Of a stretch of 64,000 nt of DNA, positions 1 through 12,000 are shown piece by piece. This stretch comes from Scenedesmus sp. ARA3 (Eukaryota > Chlorophyta > Chlorophyceae > Sphaeropleales > Scenedesmaceae): the NCBI GenBank assembly GCA_004335835.1, contig RWJK01001513.1, positions 1-64,000 of the forward strand. Direction: 5' to 3'. Within the stretch, counting starts at the first letter, position 1, and each line of letters opens with the position of its first letter. Both the position numbers and the translations under genes were made by a program. The notes under the pieces are model-generated. The model had not been told where the DNA came from. It searched no databases and was given only the letters and a program-made list of their open reading frames with translations.

Positions 1-25
1 ACACGTGTGTAGGCTAGTGTATAGG

Positions 26-268
26 CTAGATCAGGATGCACACCTCTTCCTGCAAGTCTTGAATGATTGCATCCACCCCTGCCAAGCTCTCACGGGCCTC
101 CACAAAGCAGTTGAGCAGTTTAGTGGTTGAAACCTCCTTGCCAGCAACCCACACTTTGCTGGGCCAACGTAATCGGTTTGTATTCATCTGTTCTTTGATG
201 AGTGCATGCCATTGTTTTTGATTAGGCAAGCCAGGATACGGCAGCTGGATTGGCGTAGCTGCTGCCAT
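26..268 (-). CDS. Short ORF, unknown function (80 codons)
   Basis: An open frame on the minus strand starts at an ATG (266-268) and runs to a stop near the window edge. The product is not low-complexity: it has a proline-rich N-terminus, a central segment reading WPSKVWVAGKEVSTTKLL, and an acidic end. That composition is more protein-like than most antisense ORFs here. I do not recognise the family. It could be a single exon, a transposon fragment or chance. Confidence 0.25.
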   Translation of the reverse strand: MAAATPIQLPYPGLPNQKQWHALIKEQMNTNRLRWPSKVWVAGKEVSTTKLLNCFVEARESLAGVDAIIQDLQEEVCILI

Positions 269-1690
269 AGGAACTCAGCAGTTCAACACATATACATTTG
301 CATATCAATCGCAGTTACTGTTGTGCTTTTGTGCTTGTCGAATGCTGAACAGCCATGGCGAAACAAACCAGCTTTCATATTCAAATCGCAGCTCAGCCGC
401 AAAACAACACACCGGCGAACATGTGATTGCTTGTCGCATGTCTGTAATGAACATATAACATCACATCACATATTCGAATTATGAGTATGTGACTTATGTT
501 CATATGTTCAACTGGGCCTGGGCTGGCTGTGTGACCCACCAGTGGCGGGTCACCAGCTCTGCCGCAAGCACTTCGCCTGCTGCACTTGCACACACAGGAA
601 AAAAATCTCGCTAAATCTTGCGTGCAGTGTGTCATACAACAACCAACTGTTCACATGCCGGCAGGTGACCCTGTGCTGTGCAATGCTGACCACATGCCAG
701 GATCTGGCATCACACCAAGTGGGTTACCAAGACCGGAGGTGACCAAGCTCCCGCAGCTCGGCTGCATCTGTTAAACATCAGCAGCAGCAGTGCCTCAACA
801 TCTCAACATCTCAGCCGTGGCAGTAGTGCCATCTCACATGGCGTGTCTGCCCTGACACCCCGTGCCACAATGGAGCACGCATAGCCAGACTGTACGGCAT
901 ATCTTATGTTGCTCTCAGCTGGCATGCAGGCAGCCTGGACACTTTTGACAGAGCACAGCTGGCTTGACCAAAGCAGTTGACATGTGACAACCATTGCAAC
1001 CTGTGCATGCAGCAGTACCACAACACGCATCATGCATTGAGCACGATAGCATTGTGTCACAATGACTGCAGATCAACAGGGGCATCCTGCCAAAAACCCA
1101 GTACAAGCACGGTGTATGGTACGGTATCACACCCAACTCAGCACGAACATTATGCTGATAATCAAGTCGGTGGCAGCTAAAACAAAAAAAACCTTGAAAT
1201 ATGCGATGCATCTTTTGCTCTGTGTTGCCATGCAGCTGACGCAGCAGACCATTCTCTCCATCACGTCATAGGCTATTTATGCATACAAGAAGACACAAAA
1301 ATATACACCATCATTACACAACACACAAGGCAATGGTGCATGCAACCTTAGCAACACACAACGTTCAACAGCAATCGCGCAGACCCTGTGCTGTGTACAC
1401 TGTTCATGGCACGCACCCTGAGCAACACCACACCCATTTGATTGCACGTGCACCGACGGTGTACTACTTTAGCTGCTGGAAGCAAACCAAACTGATATAT
1501 CCAATGCCTCTGATGCTCAGACGACCACGAAAGGCAAAACATCCAACAGAGAAAGTTGCATGTACCTAACCAATGTGTGCTTCAGCCGAGGCAGGCCAGC
1601 TCAGCACTTCATGATCATCTGCCCCGCTACTCTACAATGTTGGCCATCTTTACCATCTTTACCAACTTTGCCATTCTCTGCCACTCAAGC
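269..1690. other. Gene-free stretch downstream of the U-box gene
   Basis: About 1.4 kb with short ORFs only, no homopolymer-coding tracts and no recognisable exon. I see nothing else supportable in it. Confidence 0.4.
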
Positions 1691-1736
1691 CATCATCGCT
1701 ATGGTAGCAGTGTTGGCAGTATGACAGCCCCACTCA

Positions 1737-1890
1737 GCACTGTTGGGTCATACGCCACCATGTGTTTCACCTGCATTGGTGGCAGCGCATAGGCACACTC
1801 CATCCAATGCATCTGGCGCTGAATGCGCCTACAGCAGCACACCCTGCAATCAGCACTTGTTGGGGTCATAGGCCACCATGTACGGTACAC
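1737..1890 (-). repeat. Two decayed copies of the U-box gene's 3' coding end
   Basis: The minus-strand sequence encoding the last residues of the U-box protein (YMVAYDPNKC then stop, 1976-2010) recurs about 125 bp downstream near 1858-1885. There it again reads YMVAYDPNKC followed by a stop. A more diverged copy near 1741-1765 reads HMVAYDPTV. Spacings between equivalent bases are about 125 and 119 bp. Either these are decayed tandem duplications or they serve as alternative terminal exons. Confidence 0.7.
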
Positions 1891-1975
1891 CTTCACCAAC
1901 GGCAACACACCCAGCAGACATAGCCTGATGTAGGTCAAACCAATACGTCAGTGTTCAGCCGAAACACGGTCCCAC

Positions 1976-2587
1976 TCAGCACTTGTTGGGGTCATACGCC
2001 ACCATGTACTTCACCGCCCCAAACATCCTGCGCAGCCCCCCGCCACTCTTCCTGCTGCCGCCGCCCTGCCTGCTGCTGCCAGCCCCCACACTACCCAGCC
2101 CCGATTGTGCGGTGTGTGCTGTAGTGGCGGACGCTACCGTGCCCTCAGCCCCTCCCTCACTGTGAGAGCAGCTAGATGTGGCAATGGGCCTCAAGCCCAA
2201 GTGCTGGTGGCCTGCTGCTGCTGCTGCTGCTGCTGCTAGATTGAGTGGCAGGGTTTGACCGTAGCCGCCGACTGTCGAGCTGCCAGGTGTGCTGCTGCCA
2301 GCATGCGGCTGCAGGTAGTGCTGCTGCTGCTGCTGCTGTTGATAGTCGTAGGGCTGTTGCAGGTTGTCCATGGGAGCAGCAGCAGCAGCATAACGAGGGC
2401 TGCTGTAACTGCTTCCTTGTTGGTACATGCTGCCAGCGCCAGCTGCTGACTGCAGTCCTGGGAAAGGGCCATCACTGGCGGTACCGTACTGCCCGTCGTA
2501 CTGCTGCTGAGCTGTACTGTACTGCTCAGTGTACTGCGGTACACTGCCTTGGTTGTGATGCTGAGGACCAGAAGGCCACATGTCTGG

Positions 2588-2619
<32 letters not shown>

Positions 2620-2896
2620 AGCCAGCGATAGAGCTGTGGTAGCTTTGTTGGCTGCGCTCGACTTCAACAGCAGCGCTGGCAGCGTAGTACTGTGCTGTCC
2701 TGCTGTCACTGCTGTGGCGAGGGCCGCGCACAGCATCCATTTGACCTGAATGCGGCGGCAGATCTGCATATCCCACATGCTGCTGCTGCTGCTGCTGCCA
2801 GCTGCCAGAAGGGGTGATGGCAGCACGAGGGGATGTGTGAGACTGCTGCCCTACTGACTCCACACCGTCGTGGCTGCTGCGAGGCACATATTGACC

Positions 2897-2927
<31 letters not shown>

Positions 2928-4614
2928 CAGCTGCCAGGAGGGGTAACAGCAGCAGCACGAGGTGATGCATGTGACTGCTGCCCTACCGACTCCACACCAT
3001 CATAGCTGCTGCGAGGCACATACTGACCCTGCTGCTGCTGCTGCTGCTGCTGCTGTACGGCTGGCCTGGCGCCTTCACTGCTGCCTGCCCTGCCATGTGA
3101 CTGCCAGTCCACATCACAAGCAGCAGCAGCAGCTAGGCGCTGCTGACCTTGCTGCCAGGCATCAAACCGTGTCACAGCAGGCGCTGCTGCATTGCCGGCT
3201 GCTGCCCCTTCATGCGCAGAGCCTGCAGCAGACCCTGCTGCTTCATAGCTCTGGCGATGTATTGGCCACTTCTGCTGCTGCTGCTGCTGCTGCTGGTAGC
3301 TCCGGTCAGCCGCCCATGTGCTGCTGCTACGGCTGCTGTGGGTGCTGCCGGCATAGCCTGGAGCCTCATTCATCACAGCAGTATACTGCCGCTGCTGCTG
3401 CTGCTCGAGCTGCTGGCGGGCCAACTGCTGCTGCTGCTGCTGCCACGCCAGCTGCTGCTGCTGGTGCCGCGCCAGCTGCTGTTGCTGCCACTGCTGGTGC
3501 ATCTGCAGCACCAGCTCGCGCTGCTGCTCTGTGTACCGTGCAATGCGGGCCACCTGATCATCTGTTAGCGCCACACACTCTTCCTCTGCTGCTGCTGCTG
3601 CTGCTGCTGCCTCATCATGGTCTGCATTGCTGTAGCGGTGGTTTCCCCCTGCACGAATCTGGTAGTCGTGGCCAGCAGCAGCAGCAGTAGCAGCAGCGTC
3701 AGGCCCTGCTGTTTGCCAGCTTGCTTCCAGGCCAGGCCATGCCTGCTGCTGCTGCTGCTTCCCCTGCATCATCCCACCACTGCGCAGCCTGCTCTCAGCA
3801 TCATACGCATATGCATCCCCTTGCTGCATTGCGCCGCGCTGCTGTTGCTGCTGCTGATGCTGCTGCTGTAGGTGCTGCATGATGAATGCCGCTTCTTCTT
3901 CCCCGACCTCCCCAATGCCTTCCAGCTGAAAATGACGCGCAGCTGCCCTTGGCAACTGCACCCTGGACCCTGCTGCTGCTGCTGCTGCTGCTGCAGCAGC
4001 AGTGTGCTGGTGTGCCATGTCTGGATGGCTGGGACCGGCCCCAGCAGCAGCAGCAGCAGCAGCAGCACTGTCATAGCCACCCCTCGACATGTTGCTGCTG
4101 CTGTAGAGGTCACTGCTGAAGGGGCTGACACTGCCACTTCCAGCTCCACCCGCTGCTACCCTTCCACACTGCTGCTGCTGCTGGTAGTGCTGCAGCTGCT
4201 GCTGCTGCTGCTGAGCCATGTTGTTATAAGCATCGCCCGGGCCAGGTCCCACACTGCTCTGTGTGGCATGTGTGGCAGCAGTGTGTGGCCTGCTGCTGCT
4301 GCTGCCCGGCACTGCGGCGCTGTCCCAAGAGGGGAAAGCAGCAGACTCCAGGCCAGGCAGGGTCAGGCCAGCAGCAAAGAAGGCAGAGGTGTGATCCACG
4401 CTGTTGACGGCACCATGCGGCAGCGGCCACGCACCCTGCTGCTGCTGCTGCTGCCGCTGCTGCTGCCAGGGTGTAAGGTTTGGCGCTGGGTGCAGCTCAC
4501 CTACAACATCACCCTGCTGCTGCTGCCATGGTGTTAGGTTAGGCGCTGGGTGGTGCAGCTCACCGACATCACCCTGCTGCTGCTGCTGCTGCCAGTTCTG
4601 CCGGCTCCTGCCAG

Positions 4615-4666
<52 letters not shown>

Positions 4667-6058
4667 CGCCGGGTGTACTGCAGTTGAAAACTCGATCTCT
4701 GACGTCCCTGTTGCGCTGCAGGCAGCAGGGGCAGCATCATCGCTGCAGATGCTGCCAGGGGCACTGCAGGGGGTGGCTGCATCAGCACTGCTGGGAGCAC
4801 CATGGACATTACCAGCCCTTGCTGCTGCTGCTGCTGCTTGGTATGGTCCTCCCTGCTGCTGCTGCTGCTGCTGCTGCTGGTGGTGGTGGTTGGCAGGATC
4901 TGGTACAAAGGGAGGCGTGCCGGAGCTGTCGGAACCGCCTGGGGTGTTGTGGCTGGCAGCTGCCCGCATGGCCCTTGCTGCTGCTGCTGACAGCACTCGC
5001 AGCGCTGCAGACTGCGACTCTGTCAGGGCACCACCATTGTCATAATTGATCTCGTTGATGTCATCATCATCGAGGCCTGCTGGCTCTACCTGAGACGCTT
5101 GCTGCTGCTGCTGCTGCTGCCTGAGTGACTGTGGGGCATGCTGCTGTTGCTCCTGGTGGTGCAGGGTCGCTTGTGCAGCGGCATACCCAGCTGGGGGGCT
5201 GCGGCAGCGTGCAGCATCTGCTGCTGCAGATAGTATGGCTGCGCCGCGGCTTGGGCCTTGCCCTGCCGCTGCTGCTGCTGCTGCTGCTGCTGCACCCCTG
5301 CTAACAGCTGCAGGTTGTGGGGTACGTGCTCTGCCTGGCTGCTGCTGTGCGCTGCGCGCCCTTAAACCTGCCCCGTCTGCTGCTGCTGCTGCTGCTGCCC
5401 TGCCTGCACTTGCGCTTGTCACAGGCTGTGCAGCAGCAGCAGCAGTGGCAGCAGCAGGGATCCTCCAAGACGAAGACACCGTCACATCTGACGCAGCAAT
5501 AGAAGGCGAGGCGCGCCGTATCACTGGCAGCGGCTGTGACTGGTCAGTGGAGGTGTAACCACGCACTGGCACACCAATAGTGCTGCTGACTGTGCTGCTT
5601 GCGTCACTGTCACCAGCACCATCGCCGCCTGCAGCTGCTGCACCTGCACCGGCATCCGCTGCTGCTGCTGCTGCTGTGAGGCGTTTGGGGCTTGTGGGTG
5701 ATGGGAAAGCCTCTGCTGCTGAAAGTGCAGGCAGGCCCAAGCAAAGCTTTTCAGCAGCAGCACCAGGAGGGGCGCTGCTGCTGGCACCTAGGCGAGGTGG
5801 CGGCAAGAGTGGCCTCGCTGCTGCCACCTGCTGCTGCTGCTGCGCCTGGGGCTGCCCTGCTGCTGCTGCTGCTGCTGCTCCTGGTGGTGGGGTGACTGGG
5901 CGGCTGGCTGGTGGGCTGAGTGGTGGGCTGAGTGGTGGGCTGGCTGTGCAGCTGGCGGGTTCTGGGTGCTGCGCCAGCCACGTGTCAACCATCTTCTTGA
6001 TGACCACATTGGGCACCAGCACTGTGCTGGTGAGGGCTTGGCCTGCAGGGGCGACAGC

Positions 6059-6105
<47 letters not shown>

Positions 6106-6948
6106 GGCAGAGGTACGCTTCGCCAGCGTGTGCATGCGCTGTATGTCTGTTGAAAGTGTCTACCTTTTGTGAGCAAGTGGCGGTCAATGGGCTGTAGGAA
6201 CACAGCTGCCGAGTATGCAGCAAGCGAAGCGCAGCCAGGGAGGGGATGTATCAGAACGAATTTACACATCATCCGAGCCCTCACGGACCGCAGTGGATGC
6301 GAAACTGCGCATTCAAGCAAAGCTGAGCCAGATGTGCCTAAGCACAGCCGTCGTCTGCAGTTGTGTCACCTGCTGCTGAGATACCTTCAGGCATGCAAGC
6401 TCATTGCTGATTGTGCGCCAGACGAACTTATGATGCAACTGTGCATGTTGCATTACGCATGCATTGTGTCAAAATGATGCATGTACAGGTTAGCTATGTC
6501 CGGCGCTAAAACCATTCATGCTGCAGCGACCACTAGCTCGCACACTGTGTGTGCTTTGCATCTCAATCCAACTGCATGCAAATGCAGCAAGCATACTGCT
6601 GACCTGTGAGGGGGTCCCGCTTTGGTCCTGTCAGGTTGAGCCATCCTTGCTGCACATGTACCAACACATACACAAACTCTCAGGTTTGATGCAAGCAGAA
6701 ATACTGGCATGCAATTCCGCAGCAAGGAAAGGCACTGAGCAGTGACTATAATGCAGCAAACCAGCAGAGGTACACAGGTTAGCTGTGGCAGCAGCAGCGC
6801 TGCTTCATCGCCCACTCACTATGGCTTTGTTGTCATAGGTGTGCCCAGACTCCAGCAGAATCACGGGGTCCCTTAACAGCTTCTTCGTAATCGGGCACAG
6901 CAGATCAGGCGGGGGTAAGCTGGAACCATCGCTGGAGCTTCTAGCCAT
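1976..6948 (-). CDS. U-box E3 ubiquitin ligase-like protein with very long Gln/Ala-rich tail
   Basis: Three exons on the minus strand: 6948-6820, 6649-6604 and 6042-1976 (4,242 nt, 1,413 aa). Exon 1 begins at an ATG and encodes the first half of a U-box: LLCPITKKLLRDPVIL, then ESGHTYDNKAI. The 46-nt exon 2 supplies QGWLNLTGPKRDPLTG. Exon 3 opens with QALTSTVLVPNVVIKKMVD, the canonical C-terminal U-box pattern. Phases 0 and 1 match at both junctions. U-boxes recruit E2 enzymes without zinc, so ubiquitin transfer is the expected activity. Residues from about 90 to the end are low complexity: runs of Gln, Ala, Ser and one Asp run, with no ARM repeats or kinase domain that I can see. The C-terminus returns to ordinary sequence (LRRMFGAVKYMVAYDPNKC). 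The gene is divergent from the peroxidase gene, start codons 563 bp apart. The U-box is secure; the absence of further introns in exon 3 is less so. Confidence 0.82.
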
Positions 6949-7511
6949 GGTGGTATTGGGCCCAGCAGCAGGGGAGAAGCTATGGTGCCGAAGCTGCTGC
7001 TACATAGCACGCTGCTGCCTGCATGAAATTTGGGCTCCGGATGCGCAACTGAAATGGACTGCTTTAGAAAAGGACAACGGAGAGGGAGACGAGGAGATTC
7101 CCGCTTTAAGCGTGCGTGGCCCCTTCAAGGCTTGATGCCGAGGCGTCTGTCGCTGAGGCAAACAAAAAGATGCAAAGTCGGAGCCCGTCACAAAACACAA
7201 TATTAGCTTATGCACAGGTACTCTGGCTCTTCAGATGCAACCGTCGACGAGCAAGGAAACTATCCAATGTAACAACATTGGAGCTGCACCGCGCTCGAAG
7301 GCCCAAAGCTGCCCCGTCGAAGCTCGAGCCATGGGCGTGACTGCACACGGCAATAACCGCTTTGAGACCCGGGCTACTGCTGAGATTCACGTGGCGGCTT
7401 GCTTACGGCATCAGGCGGTTGCTCCCAAAGATCTCTAAAAGCAGGCCATCCGCCTGCAGATGCACAGCTGATCGTCGTCCGCATCCCTCATACGACACAA
7501 CGGACGTCCGA
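6949..7511. promoter_or_regulatory. Divergent intergenic region between U-box and peroxidase-fusion genes
   Basis: 563 bp lie between the two opposed start codons and should hold the 5' UTRs and promoters of both genes. I see no clear TATA box or conserved element. Role inferred from position only. Confidence 0.4.
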
Positions 7512-8344
7512 ATGAACAGCAGCAGGTCCTCTGCTGCTCTGCTGGCTCTGCTGATGGCTCTGCATGCTGTGCTGCCAGCAGCAGCACAGGATCCCTCAGA
7601 GAGGCCGAGATATGCACCATACGATGGCAAGGGAAACAACGCCGCAAACCCTACATGGAAGTGAGCACAAAATGTTTTATTGCTCTCTTCCAACGCTGCC
7701 ACCAGCGACCATACACAGCCACCTCAGCAGCAGCAGCAGCAGCATCAATAGCAGCAGTTGCCAAGTGTCTGCACCAGCAAGGTGGCTGTCACTGATCTGT
7801 GATCGAACTTTTATGAAGCGTGCACCATCCAAAGGATGTTTTGCTGTTTGCCCAAGTTTTCGCATCCATCCGCCTGTCCATGGGTGCAGCAGCTTACTAC
7901 ATGCTGCTGCATGATCATGATAACCATGTCAGTAATCAAGCCATGCTGCTGCATGGCGCATATTGTGCACAAAGCATCATACTGCTGCACCACCTGCACC
8001 CACATTTTGTTTATCACCAACAGCTAATCAGCTGCCATGCAGCCGCAGCCCAGATCAGCTCCACAAGCTGCCAGGCGCAACAACAGTTTCGCTGCACAGT
8101 CCTGGTTGTGATGATGGACCCCATACGCGCTGTCTAGCGTGACTGGGCTAAAGGGCTGATGCAGCAGCATGCATGCACGAGCGTGTACCATACCTTTCCA
8201 AACGCAGTCCTGCTTGCTGCTGTCTTGTGCTGCGTGTGCAGTGCTGTCGGCGCCGTCATGCTGCGCTACCCTGTCAGTGAGACTGGCTACCCTGTGCCTT
8301 CCGGGGAGATCATGGCGGTGGGTGCCCCTGCTGCTGCTGCTGCC

Positions 8345-8382
<38 letters not shown>

Positions 8383-8661
8383 GCAGCCAGTGTATGGTCC
8401 CCATGAGCCTTGTCTGGCTCTTTGAGTGAGTGGATCTGTGGCCCTACTATGGTAACTGGTAAATGGTATGGATCATGTGCCACATACCGGATGCATGCAC
8501 CAGCTGACTCACAGCACTCATCGATGTAGAATGCTGTGCATGCTGCATGCAGTCTTGCTGCACAGGGCGGCTTGTACTGTGAGCTGCGCGGACGGTGCGC
8601 AGCATCTCTGGCACTCCCTCTTTCAAACCCACAACCCCCCAAGCCCCATCCTTGACCACAG

Positions 8662-8717
<56 letters not shown>

Positions 8718-8945
8718 CTGTGGCTGCAACACCTAACGAACCACGCATGCAGGGCCCAAGCCGCCCCTCACCTTGCGCAATCAGCGTGACATGCACTAAC
8801 AGCTTTTACTTCATGCAGCATATACTCACAACACTGCTGCTGCTGCTGCTGCTGCTGCCGTGTGCAAATGAACCACCCAACAAACCACCCATCCCAACAC
8901 ATTTCCTTCCTTGTGGTCAACTGTCAGCAACAATGTTGCCGCCGC

Positions 8946-9002
<57 letters not shown>

Positions 9003-12000
9003 GTATGTGCAACCACAATATGTTCTTGCAGGGCCCGTCCCGCCCCTCTCCTCGAGCCATCAGTGTGGCAGTCACTAACAGCCCTTACTTCAAAACCCTT
9101 GACCCGGGGCGCGCCACCAATCTGGTGTCTGTTGTGGGGCAATACGCCACCACCGACATCTCCAAGTCACTCGACAGCACCAGCACCAACGGTGAGCCGT
9201 GCCTTGAGATGGTGTGGCGTGCAGGTTCAGGTTTAGGTTTAGGTTCTTGACAGTCAGCGGCTGCTGCCTTGATTAAGCATGTCAGGCTTGGCATGGCACC
9301 CGCAGACAACCCCGGCCAGCCCATCCTTGTGCCTCCGGGGGACCCCTGGATGTGCACTTCGGTTGCTACTGCTGCTGCTGTTGCTTTCAACCCTCAAACT
9401 GACCTGTGCATGCCCGTTTGCACCTGCAGACAACTCCAGCCAGCCCATCCCTGTGCCTCCAGGAGACCCCTGGATGTCCAACTTCACTGAGTCAAATGGC
9501 ACCACAGCAGTTTCTCCCTACGGCACGCGCCGCAGCCTGCCTTTCAAGCGCAGCCAGTTTGTGATTGATGCGGCTGGCGTGAGGCAGCAGAACAACAGCG
9601 TCACGGGCTTTCTGGATGCTTCTGTGGTGTATGGCACCTCCGCAGGTGCGTGAGCTGATGCAGCTGTGTGTCAGCGGTTGTCATTACGTTTGTCCTTGCT
9701 TTGCGCGCGGTTCCGCAAAGCACAGAAGCATACATTCTTGGCTTGTATGGCAGCTGCAAGGATCACAGTTTGTCAGCTTCAATCTGCAAAGCTGCCGCCT
9801 GGTGGTGTTGAGTGGTGCGGTATTGACTCGCTGCTGTCCCACTTCTTGCTGATTGCCGCCTCATGCAGGCGTGGCGCTCCGGTTGCTTACTGGCAGTGGC
9901 GGGCTGCTGCGTGATGACGGCAACAGGGGGCCGCCCTTCTGCTGACTTGATGTATCCTGGCACCGCAGGGCTTGCAAGCACAATGGAGCAGTGCTCCTCC
10001 CTCCTCATGTTTCGACAGCGATGCTGCACAGCGCTGCTATGGCCTAACCACCCACACGTTTGATGGCCAGGCTGATCCTGTGTCTGCCGCCCCGTGCAGG
10101 TGTGTGGCAAGCACCGGCAGCGGCGGCCTGCTGCGCGATGACGGCAACGGGGGCTGCTGCCGCAGCAAAGTTTCACTGGCTGCAGTGATTGCAAGCACAA
10201 CTAAGCAGTCGCCGCTGCGGCTGATTTGGCAACCTCTTTCCCATGCAATACAGGTGCGGCGCGCAAGCTGCGCACTGGCAGTGGCGGCCTGCTGCGTGAT
10301 GACGGCAGCAGGGGGCTGCCCTTCAACGAGGACCCAGCACTTGCTGCCGAGGGTGGTGGGCCAACCGCCAAGCTGTTCAACATGAGCAACGTTGCTAAGG
10401 CAGTTCCTGCATCACGGCTCAGGTGAGATGCACAGGCTGCTTGGTGTGGGGGTGTAAGTGCGGTTCTGAAACAGGCGTGCAGCGGTACAGGTGACGCAGC
10501 AGGTGCAGAGCGGTTTGCCTGGCTGTAGCTGTAGATGAGCCCCACTGCACTCGCAACTCGCTGTTATATATAAAGAAAGTTATATGAAAGGGTAATTGAT
10601 GCGAGCAAGCTAGCAGCATATCCTACCAGGAAGTAGCAGAATTCAAATTGACATGCTTTTGTTGATGCCAGGGCGATGTGTGGGTTACCAATGATTCACG
10701 GGCTGGGCCAGTGACCTGTCGTCACAGCTGGTCCGCCAGGCACACACTGCGCTGTTGCCGACACTTGTGCGGCAATGAACTGCCCTGCAAGCGCTAGTGG
10801 CTAGCTCCTTGCTCGCTGCTTGAAACAGCATGGCGGGGAAACCAGCGATAGGCAACAGCAACACCGTCACATGCTGTCCATGGCATCTGCCTTCCGCATC
10901 ATCATCATGTTACCCATTCAGCCATAGCATCAACGCCATCTGCCTTCCTGTCTGCGTCACCGGCAATGCGAGCCGACTTCAGCGTCGGCCGGTGCTGCTG
11001 TAGCTGCAGCTGCCACCCACATTGTGCCAGCTCCATAAAACAGTAACAACATGCGTTGTTATGCGTTTGTGATGCGCCACCACCTCGCATGCTCAGCAAC
11101 TCTACCCCGTTCGCTTCAAACAAACAATCCGAAAACAATCAATCAATTGACTACGCTGCGACATTGCGCAGGCTTGACACCCAGCTGCTCTACAGTACAT
11201 AATACAACAACTGCAGCAAGCATGCCTCAGCCACAGGCACATGCCTGCTGCTTCAACCTGCGCAGGCAGTTCCAACCTTGCGCCGTGTTGTGTCCAGCCA
11301 CAATGGTCACTCCTATCCCGCTACCAACATATCGCCTCGCGCCTTTCCTTGCACAGCACACACTGCATTTGCACTGCTTGTGGTGGTCTTCCGTGTGGAG
11401 TGCTGCTGTGTTACTTTGGTGTTATTGTGTCACTTCTTGCCGTAGCCGTAACGCCTGCCGTAGCCAGCATAGCGGTTGTAGCCTGCAGGACAACAACCAA
11501 ACAACCCATGGTCAGTGTCTGGCTGCAACGCGGCAGATGCAACAGGACACATGCAACGTTTGTTTGCATGCGTTGTGCATGTAGTCTATAGCTTGGTGTT
11601 AGCAAAGCGCAATGTAAAATGACATGTCAGAGACCTCCTGCCTCCTACACATCTGCTGCTGGTGTAAGCAAAGGGCTCTGCACACTGCATGAACAATGCT
11701 GTCTGGAGTGCAGGCGCCTGTTGCTTACCACCATAGCCACCACCATAGCCACCGTAGCCGCTGCCATAGTAGGGCCTGTTGTAGCCATAGTCTGCAGGGC
11801 AACGCAGCACAGCAGCAGCAGAGCAAGGACGGCTGTAGCACCCATACAGCAAGGACAGCTGTAGCACCCACACAGCAAGGACGGCTGCAGCACGCACACA
11901 GCAAGGAAACCGGGGTGTGTGGGCCTGTGGCCCAGGCTGATACGGCAGGAACTGCTGCGGTTGCTTTTGTGCACGGCACCATCGCCCTGCTGTTGACTGC

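Noticed and set aside
2236..6172. Many plus-strand open frames rich in Leu, Ala and Cys across 2.2-6.2 kb
   Set aside because: They are antisense or frame-shifted readings of the CAG-rich U-box exon; CTG, TGC and GCT runs stay open in all frames and show no splice or family evidence.
7362..7511. Upstream extension of the peroxidase frame to 7362
   Set aside because: The frame is open, but the ATG at 7512 is followed at once by a clean signal peptide; the extension would bury it behind 50 basic residues.
10672..10760. Possible peroxidase exon reading GDVWVTNDSRAG, resembling the G-D-x-R motif
   Set aside because: Its phase does not fit exon 5's donor in that frame, and exon 5 joins exon 6 at 13615 in phase without it. 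It could be another decayed copy of exon 6, but similarity is too weak to claim.
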